Shown piece after piece: positions 1-8,824 of a DNA stretch of 64,000 nucleotides (its first letter is position 1; the number at the start of each line of letters is the position of its first letter). Below the pieces are notes generated by a model that saw nothing but the letters and a program-made list of their open reading frames with translations, searched no databases and had not been told where the DNA came from. The position numbers and the translations under genes were made by a program. The DNA is from Flavobacterium sediminilitoris (GTDB lineage: Bacteria; Bacteroidota; Bacteroidia; Flavobacteriales; Flavobacteriaceae), in assembly GCF_023008245.1 (NCBI RefSeq), contig NZ_CP090145.1:3162001-3226000 (forward strand), given 5' to 3'.

Positions 1-198
1 ATTTCTGCAAAGATAAGAAAATTAGATACAATACTTCTTTAATTTTTATCAAAATGCAGAAATGCTATTTTTAAATAGAAAAGTTGTATTTCATAAGCTA
101 CTACCTTTCTTGTTCATTCGGTTGAAAAACTGTTTTTCCTCATAGTCCTCTGTGTAATCTTACTATAAACAGTACTTGGTATTAAATTCAGACTTGTT
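1..198. other. intergenic edge region
   Basis: No gene is supported between the window edge and the end of hisIE. On the minus strand a TATCTTTG box (8-15) matches the Bacteroidota -7 consensus TAnnTTTG and would drive transcription leftward out of the window. I see no well-spaced -33 TTG for it, so it is only a weak promoter candidate. No clear terminator for the his operon is visible here. Confidence 0.3.
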
Positions 199-786
199 TT
201 ACTTCTCTCTGCTTTTTAAAATATTTACTACATCATTTAATTGATAGCCTTTTGCCTGTAATAGAATCAAATAATGAAATAATAAATCAGCGCTTTCGGA
301 CAGAAATAAATCATCATTAGTGTCTTTTGCTTCTATAACAACTTCTACAGCTTCCTCTCCTACTTTTTGGGCTATTTTATTGATTCCTTTGACAAATAAA
401 CTAGCTACATAACTTTTATTTGAATCAGCGTTTTCTTTTCTATTTTTAATAGTCTCTTCTAATTTTGTAATAAAACCAAACTCCTGATTGTTAATCTCTT
501 GCCAACATGTATCTAAACCTGTATGACAAGTTGGACCAACAGGATTTACTTTAATTAAAAGTGTATCATTATCGCAATCATTTTTAATAGAAACTAAATT
601 TAAAAAATAACCACTCTCCTCTCCTTTTGTCCATAATCTATTCTTAGAACGACTAAAGAAAGTAACTTTATTTAATTCTAATGTTTTATCTAATGCTTCT
701 TGATTCATATAACCTAGCATTAGCACATTTTTGGTTTCATTATCTTGTATTATGGCTGGAATTAGTCCTTTAATATTCAATTTCAT
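199..786 (-). CDS. hisIE: Bifunctional phosphoribosyl-AMP cyclohydrolase / phosphoribosyl-ATP pyrophosphatase
   Basis: Cytoplasmic enzyme for steps 2 and 3 of histidine biosynthesis. The N-terminal HisI half (about 1-105) hydrolyses PR-ATP-derived PR-AMP to ProFAR and carries the signature VGPTCHTGLDTCW, whose cysteines bind zinc. The C-terminal HisE half (about 108-195) is the pyrophosphatase with QKVGEEAVEVVIEAK, the acidic Mg-binding helix of the MazG-like fold. The length of 195 aa is normal for the fused form. It is the last gene of hisGDCBHAF-IE, about 29 nt after hisF, and should share the attenuator control seen upstream of hisG. Confidence 0.96.
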   Translation of the reverse strand: MKLNIKGLIPAIIQDNETKNVLMLGYMNQEALDKTLELNKVTFFSRSKNRLWTKGEESGYFLNLVSIKNDCDNDTLLIKVNPVGPTCHTGLDTCWQEINNQEFGFITKLEETIKNRKENADSNKSYVASLFVKGINKIAQKVGEEAVEVVIEAKDTNDDLFLSESADLLFHYLILLQAKGYQLNDVVNILKSREK

Positions 787-815
787 TGTTTTGCAATTTA
801 ATTTTTGTTAACATT

Positions 816-1571
816 CTATAATCGTATTGGAATATGATTCTTTTTTAATTCTTCCTTTAATGCTATAATCTCAATTTCTTTGAAATGAAAAACACTAGCA
901 GCAAGTGCAGCATCTGCTTTTCCTTGAATAAATGCATCTGTAAAATGTTGTATTGAACCAGCTCCACCAGAGGCAATTATTGGAATATTTACTAAAGTTG
1001 ATAATTTAGATAAAGCTTCATTTGCAAATCCGTTTTTTGTACCATCATTATCCATTGAAGTAAATAGAATTTCTCCAGCACCTCTTTTTTCTACTTCTTT
1101 TGCCCAGTCAAATAAACAAATTTCTGTAGGAACTTTTCCACCTACTAAGTGAACGATCCATTTTCCATTAATTTGTTTTGCATCAATAGCTACAACGATG
1201 CATTGACTTCCAAATTTTAAGGTTAATTCATTTATTAATTCAGGTTGCTTTACAGCAGATGAATTAATTGAAATTTTATCTGCTCCGTTTTTTAATAATG
1301 TAGCTACATCCTCAATAGAAGCTATTCCTCCTCCTACTGTAAATGGAATATTAATAGTTTGTGCAACTTTTCGAACAAGTTCAATTAATGTTTTTCTTCT
1401 TTCTTCTGTAGCAGAAATATCTAAGAAAACCAATTCATCAGCTCCTTCTCTTGAATATTTTTGGGCTAATTCTACTGGATCACCAGCATCTTTTAAATCG
1501 ATAAAGTTTATCCCTTTTACTGTACGTCCATTTTTTATATCTAAACAAGGAATTATCCGTTTTGTAAGCAT
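816..1571 (-). CDS. hisF: Imidazole glycerol phosphate synthase, cyclase subunit HisF
   Basis: Synthase subunit of the HisF-HisH complex. It uses ammonia from HisH to convert PRFAR into imidazole glycerol phosphate and AICAR. The 251 aa protein is a (beta/alpha)8 barrel. The two catalytic aspartates sit in [13 protein letters not shown] near the N-terminus and in [12 protein letters not shown] about half way along. Phosphate-binding loops are visible as GGGI, and as ASGGAGS and LAASVFHF near the C-terminus. The gene lies about 42 nt after hisA in the his operon, one gene after its partner hisH. Confidence 0.96.
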   Translation of the reverse strand: MLTKRIIPCLDIKNGRTVKGINFIDLKDAGDPVELAQKYSREGADELVFLDISATEERRKTLIELVRKVAQTINIPFTVGGGIASIEDVATLLKNGADKISINSSAVKQPELINELTLKFGSQCIVVAIDAKQINGKWIVHLVGGKVPTEICLFDWAKEVEKRGAGEILFTSMDNDGTKNGFANEALSKLSTLVNIPIIASGGAGSIQHFTDAFIQGKADAALAASVFHFKEIEIIALKEELKKNHIPIRL

Positions 1572-1613
1572 TTTTTTAGTTATTTAAAGAAGTCTAAGTA
1601 ATAGTATCTCATT

Positions 1614-2357
1614 TTACGAGTTACTTATATAGTTTTCTATTTGTTTTAGAGCGATTCTACCTTCATAAATAGCTTTTCCTATAATGGTTCCTTCACATCC
1701 CATTTCAGCTAATTTCGGTAGTTCTTCAAAAGTTGAAATTCCTCCGGAAGCTATTAATTTTATTTTTCCAACTTCATTGGAAGTAGTACATTTTGATAAA
1801 ATATCTTGGTATAATTCAAAACTTGGTCCTTCAAGCATGCCATCTTTTGCAATATCTGTACAGATGATATAGGAAATACCTTCTTTTTGATAATTTTGAA
1901 TAAATGGAATTACTTCTTCCTCACTTTCTTCTAACCAACCAGAAATTGCTATTTTTTTATTAGTAACATCAGCGCCAAGAATAATTCTATCAGTTCCATA
2001 TTGATGGATCCAACTTTTAAAAAGTTCAGCATTTTTAATTGCAATACTTCCTCCTGTTACTTGATTAGCTCCATTTTCAAAAGCAATTCGTAAATCGTCA
2101 CTAGATTTTAAACCACCTCCAAAATCAATTTTTAAAGAAGTTTTAGTTGCAATCTGTTCTAAAATCTTATAATTTATAATTCTGTTAGATTTTGCACCAT
2201 CTAAATCTACTAGGTGTAAATACTGAATACCATGATTTTCAAATGATTTCGCAACTTCTAAAGGGTTTTCATTGTATATTTTTTTTGTATTATAATCTCC
2301 TTTGGAAAGACGTACACATTTTCCTTCTATAATATCTATTGCTGGAATAATTCGCAT
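1614..2357 (-). CDS. hisA: ProFAR isomerase HisA
   Basis: 1-(5-phosphoribosyl)-5-[(5-phosphoribosylamino)methylideneamino]imidazole-4-carboxamide isomerase, the Amadori rearrangement before HisF/HisH. It is a 247 aa (beta/alpha)8 barrel homologous to HisF. The catalytic Asp8 lies in [14 protein letters not shown], the second Asp in [10 protein letters not shown], and phosphate-binding glycine loops in FGGGLKSS and IASGGIST. It sits between hisH and hisF in the operon with 29-42 nt spacers. Length and motifs are normal. Confidence 0.96.
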   Translation of the reverse strand: MRIIPAIDIIEGKCVRLSKGDYNTKKIYNENPLEVAKSFENHGIQYLHLVDLDGAKSNRIINYKILEQIATKTSLKIDFGGGLKSSDDLRIAFENGANQVTGGSIAIKNAELFKSWIHQYGTDRIILGADVTNKKIAISGWLEESEEEVIPFIQNYQKEGISYIICTDIAKDGMLEGPSFELYQDILSKCTTSNEVGKIKLIASGGISTFEELPKLAEMGCEGTIIGKAIYEGRIALKQIENYISNS

Positions 2358-2386
2358 TGTTTTTATATTTTAAAAAATTGAGAGAG

Positions 2387-2968
2387 TTATAGATTTAAAA
2401 AATTAAGTAAAATTTTTTCTCCAAAAACGCCACTTTTTTCAGGATGAAATTGTACTCCATAAAAATTATCTTTTTGTAATGCTGAAGAATACTCAGTATC
2501 ATAATCAGTATTAGCAATAGTATTTGAGCATTTTGAAGCGTAAAAACTATGAACTAAATACATATATTCTTTTTCTTTAATTCCTTGAAAAAGAGTTGTT
2601 TTTAGATTGTAAATTGTATTCCAACCCATTTGTGGTACTTTTACTTCTTTTGAAAATTTTATAATATCTACATCAAAAATTCCTAATCCTGTTGTATTTC
2701 CTTCTTCTGAAGTTCTACACATTAACTGCATGCCTAAACAAATTCCTAAAACAGGTTGTTTTAATGTAGGGATTAAGATATGAAGTCCGTTTTCTTTTAA
2801 TTTTTCCATAGCGCTACTTGCTTCTCCTACTCCTGGAAAAATTACTTTATCTGCTGTTTTTATTAAATTCCAATCTTTTGTTACAAATGCAGTAAATCCT
2901 ATCCTTTCTATTGCAAAAAGAATGCTTTGAAGGTTTCCAGCACCATAATCTATAATGGCTATTTTCAT
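2387..2968 (-). CDS. hisH: Imidazole glycerol phosphate synthase, glutaminase subunit HisH
   Basis: Glutamine amidotransferase that supplies ammonia to HisF. The class I triad is visible: the nucleophile Cys in PVLGICLGMQLMC and the His/Glu pair in VQFHPEKSG near the C-terminus. I start the protein at MKIAIIDYGAGN, the canonical HisH N-terminus, at 2968; the open frame extends ten more codons to 2998 but those residues match nothing in the family. This gives 193 aa. It lies between hisB and hisA in the his operon. Confidence 0.95.
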   Translation of the reverse strand: MKIAIIDYGAGNLQSILFAIERIGFTAFVTKDWNLIKTADKVIFPGVGEASSAMEKLKENGLHILIPTLKQPVLGICLGMQLMCRTSEEGNTTGLGIFDVDIIKFSKEVKVPQMGWNTIYNLKTTLFQGIKEKEYMYLVHSFYASKCSNTIANTDYDTEYSSALQKDNFYGVQFHPEKSGVFGEKILLNFLNL

Positions 2969-3026
2969 GATTTCTTTTTTTGTACTAGAAATAAGCAAAA
3001 ATTATCTACTTATTTCTAATATCATT

Positions 3027-4163
3027 TTATAACATTCCTTTGGTACTTGGTAATATCATTTTTTCAGTATCTTGTTTTACTGCTGCTTTTATTGCTTTTG
3101 CAAATGCTTTAAAAATAGCTTCAATCTTATGATGTTCATTTGTTCCTTCTGCTCTAATGTTTAAATTAGCTTTTGCACCATCTGTAAATGATTTGAAAAA
3201 ATGAAAAAACATTTCAGTAGGCATTTCTCCTATTTTTTCACGTTTAAATTCAGCATCCCAAACTATCCAGTTTCGCCCACCAAAATCAATTGCTACTTGT
3301 GCTAAACAATCATCCATTGGTAAACAGAATCCATATCTTTCAATACCTAATTTATTCCCTAGTGCTTTTGCAAAAACTTCTCCTAATACTATTGCTGTAT
3401 CTTCAATTGTATGATGTTCATCAACTTCTAAATCTCCTGTTACATTGATAGTTAAATCCATTTGGCCATGACGAGCAATTTGATCTAACATGTGATCAAA
3501 AAAGGGTAAACCCGTATTATTTTGACTCTTACCTGTTCCGTCTAAGTTTAAATAGATTAAAATATTAGTTTCATTTGTTTTACGTGTAATTGAAGCTGTT
3601 CTGTTTTCTAATTTTAAAAACTCATAAATTTTCTGCCAATCATTTGTTTCTAAAGCTATTACCTGATCTAATTCTTCTCTTTTTACAGAAATTTCTCCTA
3701 CGCCAAGATTTGTATTATCATTTATAAAGATTGCTTTAGATCCTAAATTTTTAGCTAATTCTACATCTGTTAGGCGATCTCCAATTACGAATGAGTTTAC
3801 TAAATCATATTCTTTTGAAAAATAGTCTGTTAACAATCCTATTCCTGGTTTTCGAGTATTTGCATTTTCATAAGGAAATGTTTTATCTAAAAACACCTTT
3901 TTAAATATAACACCTTCATTTTCATAGGTTTTCATAATAAAATTATGAACAGGCCAAAATGTATCTTCTGGAAATGTGGAAGTTCCTAATCCATCTTGAT
4001 TTGTAATCATGACTAATTCATAATCTAATTCTTTTGCTATTTTACTTAAATAAGGAATACATTTAGGATAAAAAATCATTTTTTCAAAAGAATCAATTTG
4101 TTCATCTATTGTTTCTTTTATAATTGTTCCATCTCTATCAATAAATAATACTTTTTTAGACAT
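3027..4163 (-). CDS. hisB: Bifunctional histidinol-phosphatase / imidazoleglycerol-phosphate dehydratase
   Basis: Fused enzyme catalysing the dehydration of IGP and the dephosphorylation of histidinol phosphate. The N-terminal HAD phosphatase (about 1-165) has the nucleophile motif FIDRDGT and a later [10 protein letters not shown] motif. The C-terminal dehydratase (about 185-378) has the paired metal-binding motifs [14 protein letters not shown] and [14 protein letters not shown]. At 378 aa it is the length of the enterobacterial-type fusion. Its start overlaps the end of hisC by 8 nt, a sign of translational coupling. Confidence 0.96.
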   Translation of the reverse strand: MSKKVLFIDRDGTIIKETIDEQIDSFEKMIFYPKCIPYLSKIAKELDYELVMITNQDGLGTSTFPEDTFWPVHNFIMKTYENEGVIFKKVFLDKTFPYENANTRKPGIGLLTDYFSKEYDLVNSFVIGDRLTDVELAKNLGSKAIFINDNTNLGVGEISVKREELDQVIALETNDWQKIYEFLKLENRTASITRKTNETNILIYLNLDGTGKSQNNTGLPFFDHMLDQIARHGQMDLTINVTGDLEVDEHHTIEDTAIVLGEVFAKALGNKLGIERYGFCLPMDDCLAQVAIDFGGRNWIVWDAEFKREKIGEMPTEMFFHFFKSFTDGAKANLNIRAEGTNEHHKIEAIFKAFAKAIKAAVKQDTEKMILPSTKGML

Positions 4164-5196
4164 TTTTTAGATTTTTTAATAACTCTATTACTTTTTTATT
4201 TTCTTTTTCTGTTCCAATGGTAATTCTTAAACAGTTTCTACATAATGATTCACTAGATCTGTTTCTGACAACAATTCCATTCTCTAAAAATTGATTGTAT
4301 TGAAAAGCTGCATTATCAACTTTGAACAAAATGAAGTTGGTTTCTGATGGTAATATTTCAGTAACAATTTTGCAGCGAACAAGCGCTTTCATTATTTTTT
4401 CTCTTTCTGATTTTATAATGGATAGTCTTTCTTCAAATTTTGGACTTAATAAGGTTTCAATGGCTAAATTTTGTGAAGCGATATTTATATTATAAGGTGG
4501 TTTTATTTTTTCTAAAACAGCAATAATTTCTGTAGAAGCATATAATAATCCTAGCCTTAAACCTGCCATTCCATAGGCTTTAGACAACGTTTGAACAATA
4601 ACTAAGTTTGGAAATTTAGAGAGACGATTTAACCAACTTTCTTTTTCTGAAAATTCAATATAAGCTTCATCAATTACTACCAATCCTTTAAATTCTTTGA
4701 GTAATGTGTAGATGCTTTCATCTGAAAAAGTATTACCTGTTGGGTTATTTGGTGAACAAAGAAAAATTATCTTTGAGTTTTTATTTACTCTATTTAAAAT
4801 GGAACTTACATTGGGTTGAAAACAGTCATCTAGTATTATTTTTTTATTTTCAATTGCATTTAAATTGGCTAAAACACCATACATTCCATACGTTGGTGGT
4901 AATGTAATTACATTATCTATATTAGGTTCACAAAAAGCTCTAAATAATAAGTCTAACACTTCATCGCTACCATTTCCTATAAGAATGTTTTTTGAATCGA
5001 TATTTTTAATTTTGGATAATATTTTTTTTAAAACACTCTGATTAGGATCTGGATAACGATTCATTCCATTCTCAAAAGGGTTTTCATTTGCGTCTAAAAA
5101 GATTAAATTGTCTTTTACATCATTAAATTCATGTCTGGCAGATGAATATGGTTTCATACTCTTAATGTTATTTCTAACAAGATTTTCTAAATTCAT
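4156..5196 (-). CDS. hisC: Histidinol-phosphate aminotransferase
   Basis: PLP enzyme that transaminates imidazole acetol phosphate to histidinol phosphate. It is a fold-type I aminotransferase of 346 aa. Visible motifs are the substrate and cofactor loop [11 protein letters not shown], the SPNNPTGN segment, the DEAYIEF strand, and the PLP lysine in [15 protein letters not shown] at about residue 209. It follows hisD by 11 nt and overlaps hisB. Confidence 0.95.
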   Translation of the reverse strand: MNLENLVRNNIKSMKPYSSARHEFNDVKDNLIFLDANENPFENGMNRYPDPNQSVLKKILSKIKNIDSKNILIGNGSDEVLDLLFRAFCEPNIDNVITLPPTYGMYGVLANLNAIENKKIILDDCFQPNVSSILNRVNKNSKIIFLCSPNNPTGNTFSDESIYTLLKEFKGLVVIDEAYIEFSEKESWLNRLSKFPNLVIVQTLSKAYGMAGLRLGLLYASTEIIAVLEKIKPPYNINIASQNLAIETLLSPKFEERLSIIKSEREKIMKALVRCKIVTEILPSETNFILFKVDNAAFQYNQFLENGIVVRNRSSESLCRNCLRITIGTEKENKKVIELLKNLKNV

Positions 5197-5207
5197 TTAA
5201 TTGAAAT

Positions 5208-6509
5208 TTAAGGTTGATATTTGTTTGTTTTTTGTTTGTTCAATCTTAGATTTACAGCCATTTTATGTGCTAGTAGTCCTTCTGCTTCTGCCATTATTTC
5301 TATACTTTTCCCTATATTACTTATCCCTTTTTCAGTAATTTTTTGAAAAGTCATTGCTTTTAAGAAACTATCCAAATTTACACCACTATAACTTTTTGAA
5401 TATCCATTAGTAGGTAACGTATGATTCGTTCCTGAAGCATAATCTCCTGCACTTTCTGGTGTATAATTGCCTATAAAAATAGATCCCGCATTTTCTATAC
5501 CATTTATAAAGTAATCTTCATTATTTGAGCAAATGATAAAATGTTCTGGACTATATTCATTTATTAAATCTAAGGCATTTTTATCAGAACCTAAAAAAAT
5601 TAGTACAGAATTATTTATTGCAATTTCTGCAATTTCTTTTCTAGGTAATTTTTTTAATTGTTTATATATTTCTTTTTCTACTTCATTTAAAATATTTTGT
5701 GATGTTGTAACTAAAATAACTTGACTGTCTTTTCCATGTTCGGCCTGACTTAATAAATCTGATGCCACAAAACTTGGCACTGCTGAATCATCTGCAAAGA
5801 CTAACAATTCACTTGGTCCGGCTGGCATATCTATAGCAACGCCAAGTTGTGTAGCATATTGTTTTGCAATAGTTACAAATTGATTTCCTGGTCCAAAAAT
5901 TTTATAGACTTTGTCTACAGATTCGGTTCCAAAAGTCATTGCTGCAATGGCTTGTATGCCTCCTATTTTATATATTTTAGTAACACCACATAATTGAGCA
6001 GCAAATAAAATAGCTGGATTAATTTTTCCTTGTTTGTCAGGAGGAGTGCATAAGATAATTTCTTTGCAACCTGCTATTTTTGCAGGAATTGCTAACATTA
6101 ATACAGTTGAAAACAATGGTGCTGAACCACCAGGAATGTATAATCCTACTTTTTGTATAGGTCTTTTTTCTTGCCAACAAATTACTCCTTCTGTTGTTTC
6201 TATTTCGATTTTACTTGATATTTGAGCTGTATGAAATTTTTCAATATTAGATTTTGCTAACTTAATAGCTTCTTTTAAGTCTTCTGAAACTAGATTTAAA
6301 CTATTTTCTATTTCTTCATTAGTTACAATATTGTTTTCTAAAACAATACCATCAAAAAGCGATGTATATTTTAGAACGGCTTGATCTCCTTTTTGTTGAA
6401 CTTCTTTAAAAATTCCTTTGACAGTTGTTTCAATATCATCAAATGTTTGAGTTGGTCTTTTTAATATTGATGACCAAGTTTCAGGTTGTGGATTGTATAT
6501 TTTATTCAT
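5208..6509 (-). CDS. hisD: Histidinol dehydrogenase
   Basis: Catalyses the last two steps, the NAD-dependent oxidation of L-histidinol to L-histidine through the aldehyde. At 433 aa the length is typical. Family motifs include the nucleotide-contact stretch IFGPGNQFVTIAKQ, PAGPSELLVFAD, the zinc/active-site segment LLSQAEHGKDSQV, SPEHF, and the C-terminal GDYASGTNHTLPT with its catalytic His. The gene is second in the operon, 22 nt after hisG. Confidence 0.96.
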   Translation of the reverse strand: MNKIYNPQPETWSSILKRPTQTFDDIETTVKGIFKEVQQKGDQAVLKYTSLFDGIVLENNIVTNEEIENSLNLVSEDLKEAIKLAKSNIEKFHTAQISSKIEIETTEGVICWQEKRPIQKVGLYIPGGSAPLFSTVLMLAIPAKIAGCKEIILCTPPDKQGKINPAILFAAQLCGVTKIYKIGGIQAIAAMTFGTESVDKVYKIFGPGNQFVTIAKQYATQLGVAIDMPAGPSELLVFADDSAVPSFVASDLLSQAEHGKDSQVILVTTSQNILNEVEKEIYKQLKKLPRKEIAEIAINNSVLIFLGSDKNALDLINEYSPEHFIICSNNEDYFINGIENAGSIFIGNYTPESAGDYASGTNHTLPTNGYSKSYSGVNLDSFLKAMTFQKITEKGISNIGKSIEIMAEAEGLLAHKMAVNLRLNKQKTNKYQP

Positions 6510-6531
6510 GATTTTTAAGTTTTTAATATTT

Positions 6532-7389
6532 TTAAAGTACCATTTTTTCTATTGGACAAACTAGTATTCCTTCTGCCCCAGCTTCTTTTAATTGATCGAT
6601 TACTTTCCAAAAAGTATCTTCTTCAATAACGGAATGAAGACTACTCCAACCTTCTTCACTTAAAGGCATAATTGTTGGACTTTTTAAAACAGGTAAAATA
6701 GAACTTACTTTTTCTATTCTATTATTTGGCACATTCATCAAAATATATTTTGATTTTCTTGATCTTAATACAGCTTGAATTCTAAATTGTAGTTTATTTA
6801 ATAATTGTGACGCTTCAAATGATATTTCTGGTGAAATGGCTAAAACAGCCTCACTTTTAAGAATAATTTCTACTTCTTTTAATCCATTTTTAAATAAAGT
6901 ACTTCCACTTGAAACAATGTCTACAATTGCATCAGACAAACCAATGTTTGGAGCAATTTCGACAGAACCAGAGATTTGGTGTATATCTACATTTAATCCT
7001 TTATCATTAAAGTAATCGATTACTGTATTTGGATATGAAGTTGCAACTCTTAATCCGTTTAAATCATTAATTGATTGATAATTAAACGATTTAGGAACTG
7101 CAACAGAAACTTTGCATTTTGAAAATCCTAATCTTTCAGCTACTTTAATGTTTTTTGCTTTTTCAACTAATAAATTATCACCTACAATAGCAACATCTAC
7201 TACTCCATCTATTAAATATTGTGGAATATCAGAATTTCGTAGAAAATAAACTTCAAGAGGAAAGTTTGAAGCCGTTACTTTTAGTTGGTCATTGCCATTG
7301 TAAATAGAGATTCCTGAATCTCTTAAGAGTTGGATACTTTCTTCGTAAAGTCTACCTGATTTTTGAATTGCAATTTTTAAGATACTCAT
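6532..7389 (-). CDS. hisG: ATP phosphoribosyltransferase (long form)
   Basis: First committed enzyme of histidine biosynthesis: ATP plus PRPP gives PR-ATP. The 285 aa length, with a C-terminal domain of about 75 residues after the catalytic lobes, marks the long HisG(L) form, whose ACT-like domain normally mediates histidine feedback. Visible motifs are AIQKSGRL at the N-terminus, DVAIVGDNLL, and the PRPP loop with VSSGSTLFKNGL. It is the first structural gene after the attenuator, with about 45 nt between the terminator hairpin and the ATG, so its transcription depends on readthrough. Confidence 0.96.
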   Translation of the reverse strand: MSILKIAIQKSGRLYEESIQLLRDSGISIYNGNDQLKVTASNFPLEVYFLRNSDIPQYLIDGVVDVAIVGDNLLVEKAKNIKVAERLGFSKCKVSVAVPKSFNYQSINDLNGLRVATSYPNTVIDYFNDKGLNVDIHQISGSVEIAPNIGLSDAIVDIVSSGSTLFKNGLKEVEIILKSEAVLAISPEISFEASQLLNKLQFRIQAVLRSRKSKYILMNVPNNRIEKVSSILPVLKSPTIMPLSEEGWSSLHSVIEEDTFWKVIDQLKEAGAEGILVCPIEKMVL

Positions 7390-7433
7390 GGTTTGTTTTT
7401 AAATAATTTGAGTATATCGTACTATTGCTTTTT

Positions 7434-7470
7434 GAAATAAAAAACCCGTTTGATATACTCAAACGGGTTT
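7434..7470 (-). terminator. his attenuator terminator
   Basis: Read on the minus strand, a perfect 12-bp stem (7441-7470 region) with GTATA loop ends in CGGGTTTTTT followed by ATTT, a classic intrinsic terminator. It sits between the His-rich leader peptide and hisG, where attenuation requires it. Loop and 5-prime arm bases (7452-7463) are also perfectly complementary to 7407-7418 just upstream of hisG, a possible alternative pairing. Confidence 0.88.
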
Positions 7471-7476
7471 ATAATT

Positions 7477-7533
7477 ATTTTGAATTATTACAAAATCATC
7501 ATTGCCTCGCTCGAGCGTGGTTTAAATGATGAT
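7477..7533 (-). promoter_or_regulatory. hisL: his attenuator alternative hairpins
   Basis: Two mutually overlapping hairpins can be drawn on the minus-strand RNA. In the first, the His codon run (around 7524-7532) pairs over 9 bp with AATGATGAT at 7494-7503, with an inner CC-CGC/GCG-GG stem closed by TCGA. In the second, ATTTTG and CAAAAT (7477-7496) pair across an 8-nt loop and compete for three bases of the first. Ribosome stalling on the His codons would block the first hairpin. The exact antiterminator is my inference. Confidence 0.55.
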
Positions 7534-7558
7534 GATGATGTAATTTATTTGTAAACAT
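7499..7558 (-). CDS. hisL: his operon leader peptide
   Basis: A 19-residue open frame reads MFTNKLHHHHHLNHARARQ and stops with TGA. Five consecutive CAT codons plus one more CAC are the hallmark of histidine attenuators: when charged tRNA-His is scarce the ribosome stalls here and the downstream terminator fails to form. The start lies about 22 nt downstream of a good TAnnTTTG promoter and the stop about 30 nt before the terminator hairpin. It is too short for ordinary gene finders. Confidence 0.9.
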   Translation of the reverse strand: MFTNKLHHHHHLNHARARQ

Positions 7559-7579
7559 TTTTGTTGTTTTATAACAGTG

Positions 7580-7611
7580 CAAATATAAAGACATTAATTT
7601 ATTAAAAACAA
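7580..7611 (-). promoter_or_regulatory. his operon promoter
   Basis: On the minus strand TTG (7609-7611) and TATATTTG (7580-7587) are separated by 21 bp, matching the Bacteroidota -33/-7 consensus. Transcription would start about 7573, giving a short leader before the hisL ATG at 7558. Confidence 0.7.
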
Positions 7612-7658
7612 GCGTTTTATAAAATTTTTATTTTAATTGGTATAATTTAAAATGAGCT

Positions 7659-8366
7659 TTATGCTAAATTTACACCAAATAAATATCCAACCATTGCTGT
7701 TAATCCCATTGCAATTGTTCCCCAAAAAGTGACTCTTAAAACGGCTTTAGTAATACTTGATCCACCTGTTTTTGCTGACAAAGCTCCTAAAATAATTAAG
7801 AAAAATATTGCAAAACCATAGAGATAATATTCCATACCTTTTAAAGGGAGAAAAAGTGTTACTAAGAAGGGTAAAATACCTCCTAAAGTGAAAGCTGCAC
7901 CAGAAGCTAATGCTGCTTGTAATGGATTTGCCTGATTAATTTCATTAATACCTAATTCATCTCTAACATGAGTCCCTAATGCATCATACTCTGTTAATTC
8001 TTTAGCTACAAGTAATGCTGTTTCTTTTTTTAATCCTCTATTTTGATAAATTTCTGCAAGTCTTTGTAATTCTTCTTCAGGCATTTCTTTTAACTCTAAT
8101 TTTTCTCTTTCAATATCTGCTTTTTCAACGTCTGTTTGAGAACAAACAGATACATATTCACCTGCGGACATTGACAAAGCTCCAGCTACTAAACCTGCTA
8201 AAGTTGCTAAAATAATAGACTCTCTTGTTGTACTAGCTGCTGCGATACCTATTGCTATACTTGAAGTTGATAAAATACCATCATTGGCTCCTAAAACAGC
8301 AGCTCTAAGCCAATTACTTCTATGAATGTAATGATTATCTAGGTAATCGTCTTTAGATTTATTCAT
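7659..8366 (-). CDS. VIT1/CCC1 family iron/manganese transporter
   Basis: Membrane transporter of the vacuolar iron transporter family (Fe2+ or Mn2+). The signature NWLRAAVLGANDGILSTSS opens the first helix and is followed by GALSMSAGEYVSVCSQ in the second, both diagnostic. A hydrophilic metal-binding-type loop rich in Glu (EREKLELKEMPEEELQRLAE) follows, then three more membrane segments. I start at MNKSKDDYLD (8366), giving 235 aa; an upstream extension to 8453 runs through the preceding gene. The ATG overlaps the stop region of the DUF2231-like gene by 8 nt, so the two are coupled. It ends the run of eight co-directional genes beginning at 13896. Confidence 0.88.
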   Translation of the reverse strand: MNKSKDDYLDNHYIHRSNWLRAAVLGANDGILSTSSIAIGIAAASTTRESIILATLAGLVAGALSMSAGEYVSVCSQTDVEKADIEREKLELKEMPEEELQRLAEIYQNRGLKKETALLVAKELTEYDALGTHVRDELGINEINQANPLQAALASGAAFTLGGILPFLVTLFLPLKGMEYYLYGFAIFFLIILGALSAKTGGSSITKAVLRVTFWGTIAMGLTAMVGYLFGVNLA

Positions 8367-8820
8367 TGTTATCATTAGTATTATTTTCACGAATTTCGGT
8401 ATGACGAATTTCTCCTCCAAAAGTTCCAACAGATTTTGACAAAAAAGCTGCAATTATTGATAGAACAAGTACTATATATGTAATATAAATTGTTTTTGGA
8501 TGTTTTCTTTTATTTAAAACTAAACCTACAATTGAAAATAATCCTAATCCATAAAGTACTTTCATAAATCCTTCAGCTAGTTCTTCATGTTCATGGATAA
8601 TTTTATGTGAAATACCTAATTCTTCTACAATATCTTCAGCTCCTTCACCTGTCATCATTGTTGCTTTTCCCATTATCATACAAATAATAAAAATGACATA
8701 AGCAGTATTAATCAGTATAGTTTGTTTTTTAATAATTCCATAAGTTAAAATTCCAATTCCAAAGAATAATCCAATTATAGGAAAATGATTGAATAACATG
8801 TGTAAATGTGCTTGATTCAT
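8359..8820 (-). CDS. DUF2231-like membrane protein
   Basis: A 153 aa protein with four predicted membrane helices (about 10-26, 35-53, 85-102, 108-127). The N-terminal HLHMLFNHFPIIG resembles the His-Phe-Pro motif of DUF2231 membrane proteins, whose function is unknown. A loop TGEGAEDIVEELG and a histidine cluster HKIIHEHEEL lie between helices 2 and 3, and GTFGGEIRHTEIR follows helix 4; the several His residues could bind metal or haem. It starts 4 nt after the kinase gene and overlaps the VIT gene, so it belongs to the operon. Family assignment is tentative. Confidence 0.7.
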   Translation of the reverse strand: MNQAHLHMLFNHFPIIGLFFGIGILTYGIIKKQTILINTAYVIFIICMIMGKATMMTGEGAEDIVEELGISHKIIHEHEELAEGFMKVLYGLGLFSIVGLVLNKRKHPKTIYITYIVLVLSIIAAFLSKSVGTFGGEIRHTEIRENNTNDNNE

Positions 8821-8824
8821 ATTT

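Noticed and set aside
7499..7558. CAT-repeat microsatellite
   Set aside because: The CAT run is in frame in a leader ORF placed exactly before an attenuator, so it is functional His codons rather than a simple repeat.
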